Positions 10,257 through 19,249 of a stretch of DNA of 28,361 bases are shown one piece after another. Location of the stretch: assembly GCA_051453625.1 (NCBI GenBank), contig JBOZIK010000001.1:115741307-115769667 (forward strand), read 5' to 3'. This DNA is from Welwitschia mirabilis (Eukaryota; Gnetophyta; Gnetopsida; Welwitschiales). The notes beneath the pieces were generated by a model. It saw nothing but the letters and a program-made list of their open reading frames with translations, ran no database searches and was not told where the DNA came from. The position numbers and the translations under genes are program-made. Within the stretch, counting starts at the first letter, position 1; the number at the start of each line of letters is the position of its first letter.

Positions 10257-10362
10257 GAGATAGAAAGAGAAGCTGCTTAAGAATATAAACAGATGTATTG
10301 TAGCTCAAGTTTCAAGGACAAAACTTTTTAATGGGTGGAAAACTTTTTAATGGGTGGAGAAA
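10257..10362 (+). pseudogene. Gypsy-like pol C-terminal remnant
   Basis: One frame reads EIEREAA, stop, EYKQMYCSSSFKDKTF, stop, WVEKC. This resembles the short tail found at the end of many Ty3/gypsy polyproteins: an acidic E-R-E stretch, then a Tyr-containing segment and an F-x-D-K motif just before the polypurine tract. The match is short and contains two stops, but its place directly before LTR B is what is expected for a 3' end of pol. The stretch 9630-10256 contains no readable domain. Confidence 0.4.
10322..10362 (+). repeat. Duplicated polypurine tract before LTR B
   Basis: A 19-bp unit, AACTTTTTAATGGGTGGA(A/G), occurs twice in tandem, so the purine tract GGGTGGA appears twice. The second copy abuts the TG that starts LTR B. 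Confidence 0.6.
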
Positions 10363-10817
10363 TGTCACGTCTAAAATTTTAAGGTCCAAGTTCACAAATA
10401 ATTCTTAATGTTATAGAGCCTTAAGCTAGTTTAATTATTGCATGCATTTATTTTCTATTTTCAATGGTGTAATTTTATCATGAAAATTTTGTGCTATAAT
10501 TCCTCGTATTTTCTAGTAGTTATAATATNNNNNNNNNNGAAAATTCTTAGTGATTTAATTATGATTCTTTATAGGTTAAATTATTTTGACTGTTGCACTA
10601 TTATCTATTTAGACTAAAAATAGTTTTTATGGGGGTTATGGAAATTACTTGTTAAGTAACTCATTTTAATAATTACATGATAAGCATTGTTGTTAATGCA
10701 CCCAGTTGTTCGACAAGGAAATGAATAAGGGTTACAAAATTTCCACCAGTTCCACCACTTCCAACATCCTNNNNNNNNNNNNNNNNNNNGTGTCTTTTCA
10801 CATCCTATACTTTCTAC

Positions 10818-10825
10818 TATAAATA
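10818..10825 (+). promoter_or_regulatory. TATA box of LTR B
   Basis: TATAAATA in the same context as in LTR A (CACATCCTA.ACTTTCT.C before it). Confidence 0.55.
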
Positions 10826-10961
10826 GGATTTTTATCTTCTTATATTTTACATCTTGAGAAAGTTCTCACTATTGAATCTTGCAATCTAATCATGGAGCTT
10901 GGAAAATCCTTGGAATCTTAGAGCCTTAGAATCTTCAGAGTCTTCGAATCTTCATTTATTT

Positions 10962-11312
10962 GGTATGATTTATAGATTAATTAAATTTCTTACATGGTTC
11001 ATAATCTTTCATTTACATTGTTGTATGGTTTTTGGTTTTCATATATTTTCTTGCATGATCCTCACCTGTAGCATTTAAAATGGTCTTTNNNNNNNNNNNN
11101 NNNNNNNNNNNNNNNNNNNNNNNNNNNNNNNNNNNNNNNNNNNNNNNNNNNNNNNNNNNNNNNNNNNNNNNNNNNNNNNNNNNNNNNNATTTATGGATTA
11201 ATCAAATTTCTTGCATGGTTCATAGTATTTCATTAACATTCTTGTATGGTTCTTGGTTTTCATATATTTTCTTGCATGGTCCTCACCTATAGCATTTGAA
11301 ATGGTCTTTATT
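10962..11312 (+). repeat. Duplicated flanks of a 100-N gap in LTR B
   Basis: About 120 bp before the gap (from the GATTTATAGATTAATTAAATT segment to TGGTCTTT at 11088) reappear after it from 11189 with ~10% differences. LTR A has only one copy of this stretch (4699-4830), which supports an assembly artefact. Confidence 0.7.
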
Positions 11313-11690
11313 TTTGAATGATTTCAATCTTTATTTAATGCTTATAAGGTAGTTATTATTTATCTTTAGAAGCTTGATTGTTTGGTTCCTATTACATACA
11401 CCTCGTGTTATTGCTTTCTTATAAACCTTCCATTGTAACTTTCACACATCTTGTTTAAGTCTTGTGATGAGATTTTATAGTGGATTTTGATTTGTTTTAC
11501 TATCAACCTTAGCATGATGAATTTTAAATAAGAAAATTAAGACTGACTATGGTAACTAGTTGTTTGGACTTCAAGAAGTGATACTTTTTGAAGGAAGCCC
11601 TGAGGCCATAAGANNNNNNNNNNAATGTTTCTAGGATGAATTACCTATAATAACTATAGAACATGTCCAGGTGTGAAAAATTATTAATGG

Positions 11691-12496
11691 CACACCCTTG
11701 TAAACACCATTGAATAGGGAAAACATAACTGACAGTTGTAAGATTTTAATTTTCTTTAACTCTTAGTTGTTCTTCTCTTGTAAATTAAATGTAAGATGTT
11801 AATAGCCATTGAAGAAGTATTAGATCATTATTAGGTGAAGATGTGTAAAATTTTTAATGATTAAGAAAAAAACCTCCTTTTTCTATACATATCCATCATA
11901 GAACGCTGATACCTTGAAGAGCTCTTACTTTAGCTAATGGAAAGACAACCGACATAGGTATTTCCTCCTATCATGCAGTGCTTAGACCATAATAACTACA
12001 TTTTCCTCATGATCGACCTTCCCTCCTTGGTACGTATCTACGTGGTGATATATCAAGACTCATGATCATCACCACTGTAAGAATTATGTTATTCTCCTTT
12101 ATTCCTGTGCTTCCCTTCTATCACACGTACTGCTAATGCATAATCTTTAAATTGTCAATGCCACTCGAAACATAATCACTTTGATAAATAATAAGAAACC
12201 CCAAGAAATACATCGTTCATGTACCTCGTACCTACAACCTAAGCGTTTCTTCTATAATCTAGCCGATTGATGCTTAAGCGTCTTATCTCAATAGATTTTT
12301 CTTCTCTTTTTTTATCTCCAACCTATTAATGATAATGTAACCTATGCTATTCTATCCTTCCTCCTCTCTATGTAGTATGGTACTCACATCCTTCTTCCTG
12401 TGAGTATCCCTTTTACTACATGCCCTTCTTCCTTGCCACTTTTCTCCAAGTGCACACTGAAACCTAGAGCATAACATAAATGCATAAATGACACTT
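11691..12496. other. Unassigned spacer
   Basis: No gene, RNA or element edge was recognised. It is somewhat less A+T-rich than the neighbouring repeats. It forms the left flank of the copia-derived array. Confidence 0.4.
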
Positions 12497-12501
12497 CTTC
12501 T
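12497..12501. other. Left target site duplication CTTCT
   Basis: Five bases directly before the outermost left LTR, identical to 16151-16155. Confidence 0.6.
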
Positions 12502-12940
12502 TATTAAAAAATAAGAGAGTAAAAGACTAAATATAAATTTAGAAGATGAAGTACATTCTGTAGAAGATATATCACAAAAACCAAAACAAAACCAAATAGA
12601 TGCTTCGAAGGGAGTCACATTATTTGATGCAACTGGAGAATCTTATATAGGAATACAAAGGATTAAACTCAATAATAGTTCTCCTTCTTTTTAGTAACTG
12701 ACCCACTAACTCCATTAACTCCATAAAAGTTCTCCTTATTTTTAGTAACTGACCCACTAACTTAACTAACTCAATAATAGTTCTTCTTCTTCTTAGCAAT
12801 TGATCCACTAACTCCACTAACTAGACTTAACTAGAAAATAATAGGAAATAACGACTTGCGCAATTCAAAATATCAGCTGAAACTTAGATAAGTAAGTCTT
12901 TAAAGAAATTTATTACATGAGAAAGTATTGCATTTTAACA
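12502..12940 (-). repeat. Array LTR 1 (3' LTR on minus strand)
   Basis: Plus-strand edges are TATTAAAAAATAAG and ATTTTAACA, i.e. TGTTAAAAT...TTTTTAATA on the minus strand, so the terminal CA has become TA. It carries three ~52-bp direct repeats (12670-12826) and a minus-strand TATA box near 12645. It is followed on the right by the purine tract. Confidence 0.75.
12670..12826 (-). repeat. Three ~52-bp repeats in LTR 1 U3
   Basis: Units begin AATAGTTCTCC/AAAAGTTCTCC/AATAGTTCTTC and end CACTAACTCCA or variants. The same triple repeat occurs in LTRs 2, 3 and 4. On the minus strand it lies upstream of the TATA box, in the U3 enhancer position. It creates a repetitive minus-strand open frame (12620-12817) that is not a real protein. 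Confidence 0.7.
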
Positions 12941-13727
12941 CTTCCCCTCAACACCAGCTCCATTCTTTTCACCATGCCAAGATGATGACAAAAGTTTTTA
13001 AACTTGTTACCACTAAAGATTTTCATGAATAAATCTGCTACAACTTTAGTTCCTACATGAAATGCTCTCTCTTAAACATGGGCTTGTCCTCGAGTAAAAA
13101 GAAAGATGCTACAACTCCATGTCATTGATACAAGGCAAACTCTACACTTTCATGGCCTTCGTCTCTACCATCTCTTCAAGCCGTCGAAGTCTCCTTTCTT
13201 GGAAGCATGCTTTTCTTGAAAATAACAATGCTGCAACTCCATGTTGTTGATACAAGGAATACTCCACACTTTTATGGCCTTATTCTCTGCTATCTCTCCA
13301 AGATGCTAAAGTCTTCTTCCTTGGAAACATGCTTTTCTCCTTCAACATGTCTTTCCTTCTACTTAATCTTGCATGCAATGTTTCTTTCATGAGTCTATCT
13401 TTTTTCTCACCCAAGATCTTTTCCCACTCTGATACCAATTGTTGAAAAATTAGAGAGTACTCATCTTGCAGTAGAAAATATTCACCTAGCTATGATACCA
13501 ATTATTAAAAANNNNNNNNNNNNNNNNNNNNNNNNNNNNNNNNNNNNNNNNNNNNNNNNNNNNNNNNNNNNNNNNNNNNNNNNNNNNNNNNNNNNNNNNN
13601 NNNNNNNNNNNCATGAGTCTATATTTTTTCTCATCAAAGATCTTTTTCCACTCTGATACCAATTGTTGAAAAATTAGAGAGTACTCATCTTGCCAATAAA
13701 AAATATTCACCTAGCTATGATACCAGT
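12941..13727 (-). mobile_element. Array internal segment 1
   Basis: Next to LTR 1, the minus strand reads FHVGTKVVADLF, then KFKNFCHHLGMVK and LRGSVKM, running across the purine tract into the LTR. This is the C-terminal end of the copia RNase H domain. Further right are two ~118-bp tandem units sharing CAACTCCATGT.(A/T)TTGATACAAGG and a GGAA.CATGCTTTTC end. A 100-N gap at 13512-13611 has duplicated flanks. Removing it gives ~565 bp, matching segment 3. Confidence 0.65.
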
Positions 13728-13735
13728 TGTTAAAA
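13383..13735 (-). repeat. Duplicated flanks of a 100-N gap in the array
   Basis: The segment from TTTCATGAGTCTAT to the LTR edge (13386-13511) reappears after the gap (13612-13735). This may be an unmerged overlap, or the gap may conceal one more LTR plus internal unit, since the left part ends exactly where an LTR would begin. Confidence 0.7.
13428..13436 (-). other. Distal PBS copy (unit 1)
   Basis: Plus-strand CTCTGATACCA is the reverse complement of TGGTATCAGAG, the tRNA-iMet type primer site. A second copy (GATACCA at 13494-13500) lies 64 bp nearer the LTR edge. Each is preceded on the minus strand by LTR-end-like TTTTTCAACA or TTTTTAATA. Confidence 0.6.
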
Positions 13736-14165
13736 ATAAGAGAGCAAAAGGTAAAATATAAATTTAGAAGATGAAGTGCATTCTATAGAAGATATCTCAC
13801 AAAAAATAAAACAAAATAAAACAGACGATCCAAAGGGAGTCATATTATTTGATGTAACTAGAGAGCCTTATATAGGCATACAAAGGAATAAACTCAATAA
13901 TAGTTCTCCTTCTTTTTAGTAACTGAACCACTGACTCCACTAACTCAATAATAGTTCTCCTTCTTTTTAGTAATTAATTCACTAACTCCACTAACTCAAT
14001 AACAGTTCTTCTTCTTTTCAGCAACTGACACACTAACTCCACTAACTAGACTTAACTAGAAAATAATGGGAAATAATAACTTATATAATTCAAAATATCA
14101 GCTAAAACTTAGACAACTAAGTCTTTAAAGAAATCTGTTACATGAGCTAGTGTTGCATTTTAACA
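13728..14165 (-). repeat. Array LTR 2 (shared)
   Basis: 438 bp with plus-strand edges TGTTAAAAATAAG and TTTTAACA. The PBS lies to its left (GATACCAGT at 13719-13727) and the purine tract to its right, so it serves as the 5' LTR of unit 1 and the 3' LTR of unit 2. It carries a U3 triple repeat (13886-14045). Confidence 0.75.
13866..13876 (-). promoter_or_regulatory. TATA box of array LTR 2
   Basis: Plus-strand CCTTATATAGG reads CCTATATAAGG on the minus strand, just downstream of the U3 repeats. The same motif is at ~12647 (LTR 1), ~14856 (LTR 3) and ~15851 (LTR 4). Confidence 0.55.
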
Positions 14166-14720
14166 CTTCCTCTCAATACCAGCTCCATTCTTTTCACCAT
14201 GTAGAGCTGATGATAAAAGTTTTTAAACTTGTTTCCATTGAAGCTTTTNNNNNNNNNNNNNNNNNNNNNNNNNNNNNNNNNNNNNNNNNNNNNNNNNNNN
14301 NNNNNNNNNNNNNNNNNNNNNNNNNNNNNNNNNNNNNNNNNNNNNNNNNNNNNNNNNNNNNNNNNNNNNNNNNNNNNNNNNNNNNNNNNNNNNNNNNNNN
14401 NNNNNNNNNNNNNNNNNNNNNNNNNNNNNNNNNNNNNNNNNNNNNNNNNNNNNNNNNNNNNNNNNNNNNNNNNNNNNNNNNNNNNNNNNNNNNNNNNNNN
14501 NNNNNNNNNNNNNNNNNNNNNNNNNNNNNNNNNNNNNNNNNNNNNNNNNNNNNNNNNNNNNNNNNNNNNNNNNNNNNNNNNNNNNNNNNNNNNNNNNNNN
14601 NNNNNNNNNNNNNNNNNNNNNNNNNNNNNNNNNNNNNNNNNNNNNNNNNNNNNNNNNNNNNNNNNNNNNNNNNNNNNNNNNNNNNNNNNNNNNNNNNNNN
14701 NNNNNNNNNNNNNNNNNNNN
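14166..14720 (-). mobile_element. Array internal segment 2 (mostly gap)
   Basis: Only 14166-14248 is sequenced. It shows the purine tract and the copia pol tail (KFKNFYHQL, then MVKRMELVLRGSVKM on the minus strand). The rest lies in the 550-N gap (14249-14798). The right boundary is inferred from the ~995-bp unit length. Confidence 0.5.
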
Positions 14721-14798
14721 NNNNNNNNNNNNNNNNNNNNNNNNNNNNNNNNNNNNNNNNNNNNNNNNNNNNNNNNNNNNNNNNNNNNNNNNNNNNNN
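14249..14798. other. Assembly gap, 550 N
   Basis: Covers most of array internal segment 2 and the start of LTR 3. Its size agrees with the ~995-bp unit length. Confidence 0.95.
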
Positions 14799-15156
14799 AA
14801 AACAAAATAAAATAGATGCTCCAAAGGGAGTCATATTATTTGATGTAACTAGAAAGCCTTATATAGGCATAAAAAGGAATAAAATCAATAATAGTTTTCC
14901 TTCTTTTTAGTAACTGACCCACTAACTCCACTAACTCAATAATAGTTCTCCTTCTTTTTACTAATTAATTCACTAACTCCACTAACTCAATAACAGCTCT
15001 TCTTCTTTTTAGCAACTAACACACTAACTTCACTAACTAGATTTAACTAGAAAATAATGGGAAATAATAACTTGTATAATTCAAAATATCAGCTAAAACT
15101 TAGACAACTAAGTATTTAAAGAAATCTGTTACATGAGCTAGTGTTGCATTTTAATA
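14721..15156 (-). repeat. Array LTR 3 (left part in gap)
   Basis: Sequence from 14799 to 15156 matches LTR 2 from its AAAACAAAATAAAA segment to its right edge, where TAACA has become TAATA. It contains the TATA motif and the triple U3 repeat. The start is inferred because it falls in the 550-N gap. Confidence 0.65.
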
Positions 15157-15717
15157 CTTCTTCTCAATACCAGCTCCATTCTTTTTACCATGTAGAGCTG
15201 ATGACAAAAGTTTTTAAAATTGTTTCCATTGAAGCTTTTCATGAATAATCTTCTACAACTCTAGCTCCTACATGAAATGCTCTTTCTAAAAAATGAGCTT
15301 GTTCTCAAGTGAAAAGGAAGATGCTTCAACTTCATGTCATCAACACAAGGCAAACTTCATTCTTTCATGGCCTTCTTCTCTACCATCTCTCAAAGTTGTT
15401 GAAGTCTCCTTCCTTAAAAACATGCTTTTATCAGAAAAAAGATTTTACAACTTCATGTCATTGACACAAGGCAAACTCTGTGCTTTTAAGGTCTTCTTCT
15501 CTACCACTTCTTCAAGCCGTCGAAGTCTTCTTCCTTGGAAACATGCTTTTTGTCTTTAACATGTCTTTCCTTCTACTTAATCTTGCATGTATTCTTCCTT
15601 TCATGAGTCCATCTTCTTTCTCATCTAAGATCTTTTCCTGCTCTAATACTAATTGTTAAAAAATTAGAGAGCACTCATCTTGCCAACAAAAAATATTCAC
15701 CTAGCTTTGATACTAAT
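15157..15717 (-). mobile_element. Array internal segment 3
   Basis: 561 bp without gaps, so it is the best view of the internal region. It contains the purine tract and copia pol tail at the left, two ~118-bp tandem units (about 15318-15550), then two PBS copies near 15644 and 15711 (both now AATACTAA/GATACTAA). The plus-strand 88-residue open frame at 15293-15559 runs antisense to the element and is not a gene. Confidence 0.65.
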
Positions 15718-16150
15718 TGTTAAAAATAAGAGAGCAAAAGACTAAATATAAATTTAGAAGATGAAGTGAATTCTATAGAAGATATCTTACAAGAAACAAA
15801 ACAAAATAGATGCTTTGAAGAAATTCATATTATTTGATTCAACTAGAAAGCCTTATATAGGCATACAAAGAAATAAACTCAATAACAATTCTCCTTCTTT
15901 TTAGTAACTAACCACTAACTCCACTAACTCAATAATAATTCTCCTTCTTTTTAGTAATTGATCTACTAACTCCACTAACTCAATAACAAATTTTCCTTCT
16001 TTTCAACAACTGACCCACTAACTCCACTAACTAGAGTCAATTAGAAAATAATAGGAAATAACAGCTTTCATAATTCAAAATATTAACTAAAGCCCAAATA
16101 ACTAAGTATTTAAAAAAATTTATTACATGAGCTAGTATTGCATTTTAACA
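15718..16150 (-). repeat. Array LTR 4 (outermost 5' LTR on minus strand)
   Basis: 433 bp with edges TGTTAAAAATAAG and CATTTTAACA, the PBS on its left and no purine tract on its right. The right flank starts CTTCTTCAACC, giving the target duplication, and differs from the tract that follows the other three LTRs. Confidence 0.75.
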
Positions 16151-16155
16151 CTTCT
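16151..16155. other. Right target site duplication CTTCT
   Basis: Identical to the five bases before LTR 1. Confidence 0.6.
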
Positions 16156-16578
16156 TCAACCAACCACACATTTTTTTCTTCATGGTTGAAATTTTGTACA
16201 TAGGCCTTTTCCTCACCCATGTGTTATTTACTCTCATGAAGCATTATAATAACCTCTTGCATAACTCCTTTCATCTTATTCTATTCTACATCTTTCAGTC
16301 CCATTGTGTGTGCAGAATAGAGCATGGATTGTCATTTAGCATTCATAGCCTAATGCATGCCCATCATGCACTACATATCATAAACAAGTAAAATCACCCA
16401 GTGTAAATGCCTATTTCTGCTTCCCATCATTAGTTGATAGTGAACCTCTCAACCCTATGTTTCAAGGTCTATATATGTGTTACCTAGAGATGACTAATAG
16501 AAATGTTCATGGAATTTTAAACACTAAGTTTATATTTAAAATATGATTATAGATAAAAAATAAGCATATCAACAATAA
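16156..16578. other. Right flank of array, unassigned
   Basis: No gene was recognised. A 69-residue open frame at 16182-16391 lacks any known motif. This and ~12400-12496 should be one continuous sequence at an empty site. Confidence 0.4.
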
Positions 16579-16720
16579 CAGCCCAATTGGTTATTATAGA
16601 CTTGTCTGTTTAAGAGGTTTTGAGTTCGTGTTCATAGGGCAATTCTTGCCTTTATTTTTATTATTGCTAATAAATCTCATTCATAAGCCTAAACTCCTTA
16701 CTTAGCCCTATCAAAAAAAA
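16579..16720 (+). mobile_element. Probable tRNA-derived SINE
   Basis: A tRNA-like head has an A-box-like GCCCAATTGGTTA (16581) and, about 40 bases on, a B-box-like GAGTTCGTGTTC (16622-16633; compare GGTTCGANNCC). A ~75-bp body follows and ends in a run of eight A at 16713-16720. Length and layout fit a plant SINE transcribed by RNA polymerase III. No target duplication was seen, and the boxes are imperfect. It could also be a decayed tRNA pseudogene. Confidence 0.45.
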
Positions 16721-16781
16721 TGTGATTCAGTGAGTGACACCTCTATTTAATCATAGAGACCTATAGTTAGGNNNNNNNNNN

Positions 16782-18400
16782 TGCTTAAGAAAAACTCAGT
16801 TCATATAATTATTATATGAGCAGAAAATTATTAGTGGGATGCTAAGAACCACATAAAGAAATATAAAAGTACTACTTAATTATTTCCCTTGACCATGATA
16901 ATCCAAAAAACTAAGCGAAAACCCCCCTTTGTATATACTAAATTTTGGTATAATTGATTAAACTACCAAGTATTATGTTGTACTATTAGGATTGGATCTA
17001 GACGTTCTCATCTTGTTAGCTAATTTTTATGAGTTCTTGAATCTTATAAGTGCATATTATATTTTGGTATTAGAACCCAAGTTATGAATTTAATAGAAAC
17101 AAATGTTGTGAAGCCTTTACAAATTTTAACATTAGAGTCTAGGTTGTGAACATGCATGTTAGAAGAGAATCAATACCTCCTTATAATGATGTTAGTCATT
17201 TGTTTTAGCTATTAATAAAAAGAATAAAATATATGACTTATTAATCAGCTTTATTACCATAACATTGCTAAAGATGAATACTCTATGCTTTTTTGATATC
17301 AATGGATAAAATGAATATTAAAATGTATAAATGATTTAATTAGTTTATTCAAGTTTTATTTAGAACTTTTTATGAAAAGTGCCTATAAAATATTTTAAGC
17401 ATATATAAAGATATTTTATCTAATAAATCTATATTGTATTTATCAGATTCATAAGAAACTAAAATATAGATCTTTTCTTATTAATTAACTTCATATGTTT
17501 TAATCATTTAATAAAGTAGATGTGTAATTTTATACTTGGAAGTGTGCAACACTAAAATAGTGTAAAACTAACATGGTGAGAAGTAAAAGGTAGATTCTAG
17601 GGTTAGACTAGGATTCCCTGCATATTTTGATAAGCACACAGATGTAGACAAGAAAAATGGAAAATGCTAAGGTGTTATTGAATTTAATTACAAATCTAAG
17701 AGCATGATAAAGAATTCTTTATTTTACTCAATTTTATTAGAAAAATCGTTAGAAGAAATTCAACATATTTTACAAACCATAACCTTCACTTCCTTAAATG
17801 TCAATTATGTGTTGCCTCATAGATTTGTACATCTTACACAAATCTTTTTTGCTTATTATTCATGTTAGCTTAGTTATTACTAATTCTTAGCTATTTAAAA
17901 ACTTAGAGGATGTTTAGTCCAAATCTGTTAATCTATTCTTGTGATCATTATTTCTTTCAATTTGCAAATACTTTTTGTAAGCATTCATTCTTGTATTCTT
18001 ATTACTTGCATAATGCACTTAATGAAATGGGTTCTATTTTGATGGATTCTTATTTTAACTTGTTTGTATTTATAGAGATTATAAAAGCTTAGAAACCTAT
18101 ATAAATAGAAATCATTTAGGATTTTCTACTTTAATAATCATCCATCTATATACTTAAAGTTATTCATATAGAACTTAATCCTAAAGTAAATAATAAAATT
18201 TTTGAATGAAGGTTTTTCATTTCAAAGACAATTCTATTTTATGCTAATGATTAATCAAAATGAAATATCAAAAATCTCTTAATGTAAAAATATCTTCATA
18301 TGCAGAATTTAATTTATTTAGCACATAGATCTTTTATTTCAAAGAAAGCTACATAGATTTATCAAAATGCAACAGTCAACATTTGGTAATGCAGAGAGTC
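16782..18400. other. Unassigned A+T-rich segment
   Basis: Very A+T-rich with no gene or domain recognised on either strand. A 10-N gap at 16772-16781 precedes it. The PBS-like motifs at 17065 and 17127 are the only retroelement signals. A 60-residue open frame at 17910-18092 has no recognisable feature. Confidence 0.4.
17065..17140 (+). other. Tandem PBS-like motifs of an unknown LTR element
   Basis: TTTTGGTATTAGAACCCAAG (tRNA-iMet type) at 17062 is followed 62 bp later by TTTTAACATTAGAGTCTAGG, an apparent decayed second copy. Sequence to the left would be an LTR end (GCATATTATA), but no LTR start or partner LTR was found. Confidence 0.35.
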
Positions 18401-18530
18401 CTTAATATGTCATGATCTCTTTATTAAACACACAAATATTTAGGATTTGTGCATGCCATGTAGCACACTCATATGCTACCTTCGGTAGGGTTTATACCTG
18501 CCTTATTTTGGGCCATCATACTAGAGAATT

Positions 18531-18546
18531 TAACAATCCTCCTTGT
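18531..18546 (-). other. Possible LTR edge and purine tract
   Basis: On the minus strand CAACAAGGAGGATTGTTAAA reads as a purine tract followed by an LTR start TGTTAAAT, as in plant copia elements. The LTR would extend left into 18400 or beyond. No second LTR and no pol motif were found. Confidence 0.3.
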
Positions 18547-19249
18547 TGAAACCATTGTTCTTTTGTAGACCACTTGTATGGATTATGGTTCTTATGATTA
18601 TTTTGTTTAGAGCATTATTAGATGATCAATTTTATTCTTTAGTTTCAAACATGGTACCTACACCTATAAAAAAAGTTTCTCTTTAATTGGTTTTCATGAT
18701 ACTTGAGTATAGGAAGTCTAAATTCAATGCCAATTAGGTGTATGCACAATGGTAAAGGTAGGAGACTAGGCTATGTGAGTTACTACTAGTAACCTTGCAT
18801 GTTTTCTTGGGATAAGTGATGGAGAAATGGCAACGAATGATAATATGAGAATCGAATAGTGAAATAAGAATGGAGGAAGAGGGTATTTCAACTCTTGGAT
18901 AAGGAAAAGAAGTCCTTAAGATGCATATGTATTCAGCTGAAGTTGAGCTTGATGAGATTGAGATATTTCAAGTTCAGTTAACATAAATTTTACAAGAAGT
19001 CATGGGAAAATCTTGTTTGGATTTAGAAAATGGAACCTTGTAGAAGGAAACAATAACTATTAGACTATGAAAAAAATATCCATTACACCATTATGCAAAT
19101 ATCTTTATGTGGACGTATGCTTCTTAAACTAGAAATAGTTTGTAGATTTATTTAAAATTTGGTTGGTCAAAAAAATTACATGCAAATTAATAAGATAAAA
19201 TCACCAATTTCAAAATGAAGTGGACTTGAGTGTTAAAATTTAGATTTCT
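18547..19249. other. Unassigned segment
   Basis: No recognisable gene, domain or repeat. Confidence 0.4.

Larger units (their letters stand above)
10363..11690 (+). repeat. LTR B (3'-type, PPT upstream, 3'-truncated)
   Basis: It begins TGTCACGTCT and aligns with LTR A through the TATA box and the AGGATGAAT segment (~11632-11640). Similarity then fades near 11690, so the last ~550 bp seen in LTR A are missing. Gaps interrupt it at 10529-10538, 10771-10789, 11089-11188 and 11614-11623. Being preceded by a polypurine tract, it is best read as the 3' LTR of a plus-strand element whose 5' LTR may be LTR A. Whether the two belong to one insertion is not proven. Confidence 0.65.
12497..16155 (-). 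mobile_element. Tandem array of miniature copia-derived element
   Basis: Four copies of a ~435-bp LTR alternate with three internal segments of ~560 bp (true length), sharing LTRs. The first LTR starts at 12502, the second at 13728, the third near 14721 (hidden in the 550-N gap) and the fourth at 15718. Read on the minus strand, each internal segment has a PBS (TGGTATCA) beside its upstream LTR and a purine tract (GAGGGGAAG or its variants) beside its downstream LTR. The array as a whole is flanked by CTTCT on the left (12497-12501) and CTTCT on the right (16151-16155), the 5-bp target duplication of a single insertion. The internal segments retain only a copia pol tail, so the element is non-autonomous. 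Such arrays are known products of unequal LTR recombination in TRIM-type elements. Confidence 0.75.

Noticed and set aside
12620-12817. Minus-strand protein with repeated GQLLK-RRT units
   Set aside because: It results from the 52-bp U3 repeats of the copia-derived LTR whose length nearly keeps frame; it is not a protein repeat family.
12670-12826. CRISPR-like direct repeats
   Set aside because: The units are contiguous without spacers, the context is a plant LTR, and the same block recurs in every LTR of the array.
15293-15559. Plus-strand 88-residue open frame in the array
   Set aside because: It is antisense to the copia-derived internal segment and overlaps the 118-bp repeats; no motif was found.
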